From: Caulobacteraceae bacterium
Lineage (GTDB): Bacteria; Pseudomonadota; Alphaproteobacteria; Caulobacterales; Caulobacteraceae
Assembly: GCA_947501315.1 (NCBI GenBank)
Contig: CANMXH010000017.1
Coordinates: forward strand, 1 to 19,044
Reading direction: 5' to 3'
Length of the DNA stretch: 19,044 nucleotides
How positions within the stretch are numbered: the first letter of the stretch is position 1; every line of letters starts with the position of its first letter. Made by a program: the position numbers and the translations under genes. The notes under the pieces were generated by a model. That model was not told the origin of the DNA and made no database searches. It was given only the letters and a program-made list of their open reading frames with translations. Of the stretch, positions 14,735 to 19,044 are shown one piece after another.

Positions 14735-15945
14735 GCGAACCCGCCGAGGAATTTGAACAGGCTCAGCTTCTGCAGGTCGTTCCAGGTCGCGAACAACATC
14801 AATCCCGCCAGCAAAGCAAGACCGACGCGATAGCCGACCTCCTGAACGCGAGCGGGTACTGGCCTTCGGGCAACAGCTTCATAGGCGTAGAACAGCAGAT
14901 GTCCCCCATCCAGAACCGGAATCGGCAGCAGATTAACAATGCCAATTCCGATCGAAACTATGGCGGCGAACTGAAGAAACGTCAGGGCGAGGTTGGCGGC
15001 GATATAGCCGGGGTCGGGATCAGCAGCCACAGCCTGACGGGTCGCCCCGCCAGCCGCCCGTGCAATTCCGATTGGTCCACTCAGCAAATCGCCGGACTCC
15101 TTGCCCGTGAAGATGCGGCCGATGTAGGTGCCGGTCGTTGCGACCGTCGTTCCGATCATCTCCGCACCCTTCCCGGTCGCCTCGAACGGATTCAGGCGGC
15201 GGAACCGGAAGTCCTCCTGAAGGGGCCGAAGCGCGAGGCCGATCTGGGCGACCCTTATGCGGCCTGAAAGCTCGTCATCCTGAAGCACCCGCCTTGGGGT
15301 GGCGACCAGTTCAAGTTGGCGACCGGCGCGGTCCACGGTGAAGCGCAAGGGATCGCCGGCACTCATCATCACCGTCTGGGTGACCTCGGATTGATCCTGG
15401 ATCAGGCGGCCGTTGATCGCGACAATCCTGTCGCTGGGCAGAAATCCGGCTTCAGCGGCCGGACTGCCCGCAATCACCGCCGCAACCCGCGGGGCCGCGA
15501 TTCGTTCGCCGATCACACTGAACAGGATCGTAAACAGCACCAGAGCCAGCAGGAAATTGGCTGCCGGCCCGGCAGCAACGATCAGGGCGCGCTGCCAGAT
15601 CGGCTTGAAATGGAAATAGTCGCGCTCGGCACCTGGACCGTTCTCGGCGATGACCCGTTGTCTGAGCTCGGCCAGCCCGGCCTGATCCGGAACGCTCGAT
15701 GCGTCCAGATCACCCGAGAACTTCACATAGCCGCCCAGTGGTAACCAGGCGAGCCGCCATTCGGTCCCGTGTTTGTCGGTCCGGGCCACGATGGTCTTCC
15801 CGAAGCCGATGGAGAACCGGTCGATCTTCACACCAAATCTGCGAGCCACAAGAAAATGGCCGAGTTCGTGGATGGTGACGATAAAGGTCAGCACCAGCAG
15901 GAAGGGTATGATGTAGAGCAGCGCCTGACCGAGAAAGCCCGTCAT
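14731..15945 (-). CDS. rseP: Site-2 intramembrane zinc metalloprotease RseP
   Basis: RseP cuts anti-sigma factors and leftover signal peptides within the inner membrane. The 404-residue protein has the HELGH zinc motif at 26-30 in its first membrane segment, a periplasmic PDZ region (about 115-215, with VAAVIAGSPAAEAGFLPSDRIVAINGR), and two C-terminal membrane segments, the first with NLLPIPVLDGGHL where Asp346 is the third zinc ligand. Only one PDZ domain is evident, whereas E. coli RseP has two. GAGGGA upstream serves as ribosome binding site, 23 bp after the dxr stop. Its substrate here is unknown. Confidence 0.96.
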   Translation of the reverse strand: MTGFLGQALLYIIPFLLVLTFIVTIHELGHFLVARRFGVKIDRFSIGFGKTIVARTDKHGTEWRLAWLPLGGYVKFSGDLDASSVPDQAGLAELRQRVIAENGPGAERDYFHFKPIWQRALIVAAGPAANFLLALVLFTILFSVIGERIAAPRVAAVIAGSPAAEAGFLPSDRIVAINGRLIQDQSEVTQTVMMSAGDPLRFTVDRAGRQLELVATPRRVLQDDELSGRIRVAQIGLALRPLQEDFRFRRLNPFEATGKGAEMIGTTVATTGTYIGRIFTGKESGDLLSGPIGIARAAGGATRQAVAADPDPGYIAANLALTFLQFAAIVSIGIGIVNLLPIPVLDGGHLLFYAYEAVARRPVPARVQEVGYRVGLALLAGLMLFATWNDLQKLSLFKFLGGFA

Positions 15946-15968
15946 GCCGTTATCGGTCCCTCTGCCAT

Positions 15969-17165
15969 TCAGGCTGCCGCCGCGATGCCGCGGATGATTG
16001 ATTCCGCCATCCGCCGCGCCTGTGCATCGACCGAAAGGGCCGCCTCGCAGGCATCGTCGGACCAGGAATCCACCCCCGAGGCCGTCACGCCTGACAAGGT
16101 ATCGGCGACGACTGCGGCAATATTGAGAAAGCCCAGTCGACGGTCAAGAAAGGCCACGGCCGCAACCTCGTTGGCGGCATTGAACACGATAGGGGCCGCA
16201 CCGCCCGCCTGTAACGCCTGTCGCGCGAGTTTCAGGGCCGGGAACCGCTCTTCATCGGGGGCCTCGAAGGTCAACTGACCCAAGGCAGCAAGGTCCAGAC
16301 GCGGCGCATTCCAGGCGATGCGTTCGGGCCAGGCCAGGGCATAGGCGATCGGCGTCTTCATGTCCGGCGGCCCCATCTGCGCCAGGGTCGAGCCGTCGAC
16401 ATACTCCACCAGGCTGTGGACGACGGACTCCGGGTGCACCACCACGTCGATCCGTTCGGCCGGCATGTCGAACAGATAGGCAGCCTCTATAGCCTCCAGA
16501 CCCTTGTTGGCCATGGTGGCACTGTCGACCGAGATCTTTGCCCCCATGCTCCAGTTCGGGTGGGCGACCGCCTGTTCCGGCGTGATCGACCTGAGTGCTT
16601 CGCGCGGCGTGGTGCGAAACGGCCCGCCTGAAGCCGTCAGGACCAGTTTGGCGACCTGCTCCGGCGCGTGATGGGGAAAGACCTGATGGATGGCGGAATG
16701 TTCGGAGTCGACCGGAAGCAACCGCCCTCCGGACCGCCTGACACGCTCGATCAGGGCCGGGCCGCAGCAGACCAGGCTCTCCTTGTTGGCGAGGGCGAGG
16801 GTCGCGCCGGTAGCGGCTGCGGCCCAGGCCGAGCGGAGCCCCGCTGCACCGACAATGGCGGCCATAATCCAGTCAGCAGGCCGGGCTGCCGCCTCGATCA
16901 CCGCCCGGTCGCCGGCGGCGACCTGAATGTCCGTGCCCGCCAGCGCCTCACGGAGCTCGTTCAGACGGGTCGGATCGGCCGTGACCGCCAGCTTGGGCTT
17001 CCAGCGCCGCGCCTGTTCAGCCAGCCGGACGACATTGGCACCACCAGTCAGGGCCTCGACCTCGAACACACCGGTCCCGGCGCGCTCGGCCTGGTCCATG
17101 AGGTCCAGGGTCGAACAGCCCACCGAGCCTGTCGAACCCAGCACTGTCACCCGCCGCCGGATCAT
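15969..17165 (-). CDS. dxr: 1-deoxy-D-xylulose 5-phosphate reductoisomerase
   Basis: Dxr rearranges and reduces deoxyxylulose phosphate to methylerythritol phosphate, the committed step of the non-mevalonate isoprenoid pathway that supplies UppS with prenyl diphosphates. The 398-residue protein has the NADPH loop GSTGSVG (10-16), LALANKESLV near 123-132, the metal-binding PVDSEHSAI with Asp153 and Glu155, and the substrate loop SATMANKGLE ending in Glu224. The frame extends to 17489 but the upstream part overlaps cdsA and is not Dxr-like; the ATG at 17165 overlaps the cdsA stop as ATGA. Confidence 0.97.
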   Translation of the reverse strand: MIRRRVTVLGSTGSVGCSTLDLMDQAERAGTGVFEVEALTGGANVVRLAEQARRWKPKLAVTADPTRLNELREALAGTDIQVAAGDRAVIEAAARPADWIMAAIVGAAGLRSAWAAAATGATLALANKESLVCCGPALIERVRRSGGRLLPVDSEHSAIHQVFPHHAPEQVAKLVLTASGGPFRTTPREALRSITPEQAVAHPNWSMGAKISVDSATMANKGLEAIEAAYLFDMPAERIDVVVHPESVVHSLVEYVDGSTLAQMGPPDMKTPIAYALAWPERIAWNAPRLDLAALGQLTFEAPDEERFPALKLARQALQAGGAAPIVFNAANEVAAVAFLDRRLGFLNIAAVVADTLSGVTASGVDSWSDDACEAALSVDAQARRMAESIIRGIAAAA

Positions 17166-17977
17166 TCGGCCCCACCGGTCATCCCGATAATCAGCCGCCC
17201 ACAGGCCACCAACACAACGGCAAACATCAACCCGTCGACCCGATCCAGCAGACCACCATGGCCGGGGATGAGCTTGCCGGCATCCTTGACGCCATAGCGC
17301 CGCTTCAGTGCAGACTCCCAAAGGTCGCCGGCCATCGTGGCCAACGCAGCGGCAAGTCCGAGCGCCGCACCCCAATAGGCACCGATGCCCAGCTCGAGAA
17401 AAGCTCCCACGGTGGCCCCGGCGACCGTGCCTGCAACAAGCCCACCGATAAAGCCGGACCAGGTCTTGTTGGGTGAAAAGCTCGGCCACAATTTGTGGCC
17501 ACCGACCAGACTTCCAACCAGGTAGGCCATGATGTCCGAGGCCCAGGCAATGGCGAACGCAGAGACAGTCCAGGCCAGGCCACTCGCAGTGTCGACGTCA
17601 CGCAGCCAGATCAGCAGAACAGCAGGCCAGCCGAGATAGAGCACGCCATAGGCAGCATCCAGAGCCTCCTGCCCGCGATTTCGCGCAAACAGGCCAGCCG
17701 CCACAGCACCGAACACCAGCATCACGAGCGCCAGCGACAGCTGGCCAGCGTAGGCAGCGACCACGCCGGCGACAAGGCCGAAGGCGACGGCCCCGGCCAT
17801 CACCCGCCAGGCCCGCGCCGCGCTCATCATGGCCCATTCCACGGCCAGCAGGGTACAGGCCAGCAGCATCAGGGAGAGAAACCAGAGCCCACCGGCCCAG
17901 ATGGCCAGCCCGGCGGCCGAGGCCAGCACAACGGCCGAGGCGGCCCTCGGGCCAAGATCGCGCGCCCAGACCGCCAT
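17162..17977 (-). CDS. cdsA: Phosphatidate cytidylyltransferase (CDP-diglyceride synthase)
   Basis: CdsA makes CDP-diacylglycerol from phosphatidate and CTP in the inner membrane, the branch point for all phospholipids. The 271-residue protein is mostly hydrophobic, with about seven or eight membrane segments. Family landmarks are ASDIMAYLVG (146-155), SPNKTWSG (168-175) and the signature ESALKRRYGVKDAGKLIPGH onward from 221 to about 249. The signature normally ends in Asp-Ser; here it is Asp248-Gly249. The frame is open to 18142 upstream, but only the ATG at 17977 starts a CdsA-like protein; it overlaps the uppS stop by one base (TGATG). Confidence 0.96.
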   Translation of the reverse strand: MAVWARDLGPRAASAVVLASAAGLAIWAGGLWFLSLMLLACTLLAVEWAMMSAARAWRVMAGAVAFGLVAGVVAAYAGQLSLALVMLVFGAVAAGLFARNRGQEALDAAYGVLYLGWPAVLLIWLRDVDTASGLAWTVSAFAIAWASDIMAYLVGSLVGGHKLWPSFSPNKTWSGFIGGLVAGTVAGATVGAFLELGIGAYWGAALGLAAALATMAGDLWESALKRRYGVKDAGKLIPGHGGLLDRVDGLMFAVVLVACGRLIIGMTGGAE

Positions 17978-18759
17978 CAGCCGGCCGCGAGGGCGGGCAC
18001 AGCGGCCTCGGCTGGGACGGCCCGGCCGCCGAAGCGGCGATCCCGGTTGCGGTACTGGTCGATCACGTCGGCCAGCCCCTCGGCCCCGTAGTCTGGCCAG
18101 AGCACGTTCTGGTAAACCAGTTCGGCATAGGCGGCTTCCCATAGCAGGAAGTTCGACAGCCGCTGCTCGCCCGAGGTACGCACAATCACATCGACCGGCG
18201 GCGCACCAGCGGTAGAAAGGCCCAGCCCGAGGGTCTCCTCATCCAGCGGCCCGGTCACCCGTCCAGCCAGAACGGCTTCAGCATGACGTTGGGCGGCATC
18301 GACGATGTCGGCCCGACCCCCGTAGTTGAAAGCGACCTGCAGCAGGAATTTTTCGTTGTGGGCCGTGGTGGACTCGGCGCGGTCGATAATCGCCACGATG
18401 TCGGCTGGAAGGCCTGAGCGCCGGCCCAGCACCCTGACCCGGACACCTGCCCGCTCCAGCCGCCTGAGATCGCTGGTGACATAGGAACGGACCAGTCCCA
18501 TCAAGTCTGACACCTCGTCTGCCGGGCGGCTCCAGTTCTCGGTCGAGAAGCCAAACACCGTCAGGCAACGGATGCCGAACCGGGGTGCGGCCTCAACCGT
18601 ACGCTTCAACGCCTGCACACCCTCGCGGTGACCCATGATGCGCGGCACGCCACGGGCCTCGGCCCAACGCCCGTTGCCATCCATGATCAGGGCAACATGC
18701 TTCGGATCGCCGGGGCGAACTCCGTCAGTCGGCGCGGTATGAAGCGGTGCGGCGGGCAT
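17977..18759 (-). CDS. uppS: Isoprenyl transferase (undecaprenyl diphosphate synthase)
   Basis: UppS is a cis-prenyltransferase that adds eight isopentenyl units to farnesyl diphosphate, giving the C55 carrier for peptidoglycan and O-antigen. The 260-residue protein has the hallmark HVALIMDGNGRWAEARG with catalytic Asp27, FSTENWSRP (71-79), and the C-terminal signature RTSGEQRLSNFLLWE (194-208). About 18 residues precede the conserved core, so a slightly shorter protein is conceivable, but no other in-frame Met lies before HVAL. AGGA ten bases upstream is a plausible ribosome binding site. It follows frr by 30 bp with no terminator in between. Confidence 0.97.
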   Translation of the reverse strand: MPAAPLHTAPTDGVRPGDPKHVALIMDGNGRWAEARGVPRIMGHREGVQALKRTVEAAPRFGIRCLTVFGFSTENWSRPADEVSDLMGLVRSYVTSDLRRLERAGVRVRVLGRRSGLPADIVAIIDRAESTTAHNEKFLLQVAFNYGGRADIVDAAQRHAEAVLAGRVTGPLDEETLGLGLSTAGAPPVDVIVRTSGEQRLSNFLLWEAAYAELVYQNVLWPDYGAEGLADVIDQYRNRDRRFGGRAVPAEAAVPALAAG

Positions 18760-18789
18760 GCGAGGCGTATCCTACGGCATTTCGCGCCG

Positions 18790-19044
18790 TCAAACCTGCA
18801 TGATCTCAACTTCCTTGGCTCTCAAGGCCTCGTCGATACGCTTGATGGCGGCGTCGGTGTCCTTCTGGACCTCGGTTTCCATCTTCTTCTGCTCGTCCTG
18901 GCTGATCTCGCCGGCCTTCTCGGCCTTCTTGAGATCCTCATTGGCGTCACGGCGGACGTTACGAACGGCGATCTTCTGCTGCTCGGTGTATTTCCCGGCA
19001 AGCTTGGCCAGGTCCTTGCGGCGCTCCTCGGTAAGGGGCGGCAC
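18790..19044 (-). CDS. frr: Ribosome recycling factor, C-terminal part (5' end outside window)
   Basis: Frr frees ribosomes from mRNA after termination, together with EF-G. Only the last 84 codons are present of about 185; the frame is open at the window edge, so the first codon seen, GTG, is internal. The visible part has PPLTEERRKDLAKLAGKYTE and VRNVRRDANEDLKK, the conserved Arg-rich stretch of the long three-helix bundle, and ends KEVEIMQV. frr next to uppS and cdsA is the standard proteobacterial order, with pyrH and tsf expected to the right. Confidence 0.96.
   Translation of the reverse strand: MPPLTEERRKDLAKLAGKYTEQQKIAVRNVRRDANEDLKKAEKAGEISQDEQKKMETEVQKDTDAAIKRIDEALRAKEVEIMQV

Noticed and set aside
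17166..17489. Extended dxr start, and similar upstream extensions of cdsA (to 18142), fabZ (to 10838) and lpxI (to 9536)
   Set aside because: In each case the extra codons overlap the preceding gene out of frame and show no family similarity, while a Met right at the homologous start exists.

Overview
The window is a GC-rich stretch of chromosome with strictly housekeeping content. Gene order, the use of LpxI in lipid A synthesis, and the GTTC-N7-GTTC type of LexA box point to an alphaproteobacterium of the Caulobacterales. Brevundimonas or a close relative is my best guess; this is inference from gene content and protein style, not a database match. No phage, insertion sequence, CRISPR array, tRNA or rRNA is visible.

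Layout: (1) 1-1582, + strand: the 3' two thirds of trpD and then trpC (tryptophan synthesis), separated by a 193-bp gap that holds an inverted pair of palindromic repeats. (2) 1583-2370, + strand: lexA, the SOS repressor, behind two LexA boxes in opposite orientation. (3) 2351-4519, - strand: comEC, a DNA-uptake channel homologue, overlapping lexA tail to tail by 20 bp. (4) 4518-7310, + strand: gltX (glutamyl-tRNA synthetase) and gltA (citrate synthase); gltX and comEC share a CATG at their divergent starts, next to a perfect 20-bp palindrome. (5) 7328-7360: a bidirectional terminator between gltA and the long leftward operon. (6) 7342-19044, - strand, read from right to left: frr (partial), uppS, cdsA, dxr, rseP, bamA, skp/ompH, lpxD, fabZ, lpxA, lpxI, lpxB.

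The leftward cluster is an envelope operon. Dxr starts isoprenoid synthesis, UppS makes the C55 lipid carrier, and CdsA makes CDP-diacylglycerol for phospholipids. FabZ, LpxA, LpxD, LpxI and LpxB supply and build lipid A. RseP, BamA and Skp handle envelope stress signalling and outer-membrane protein assembly. Its genes are packed: four junctions are ATGA overlaps, one is a TGATG overlap, and the widest gap is 33 bp. No internal terminator was seen, so one long transcript ending at the 7328-7360 hairpin is likely.

No gap exceeds 300 bp. The gaps 5943-6008 (gltX-gltA), 12221-12253 (bamA-skp) and 18760-18789 (frr-uppS) show nothing beyond ribosome binding sites. I did not find a new biological system. 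The points most worth a second look are the palindrome and shared start at comEC/gltX, the double LexA site, the terminator built into the lpxB stop codon, and the repeat pair in the trp cluster.
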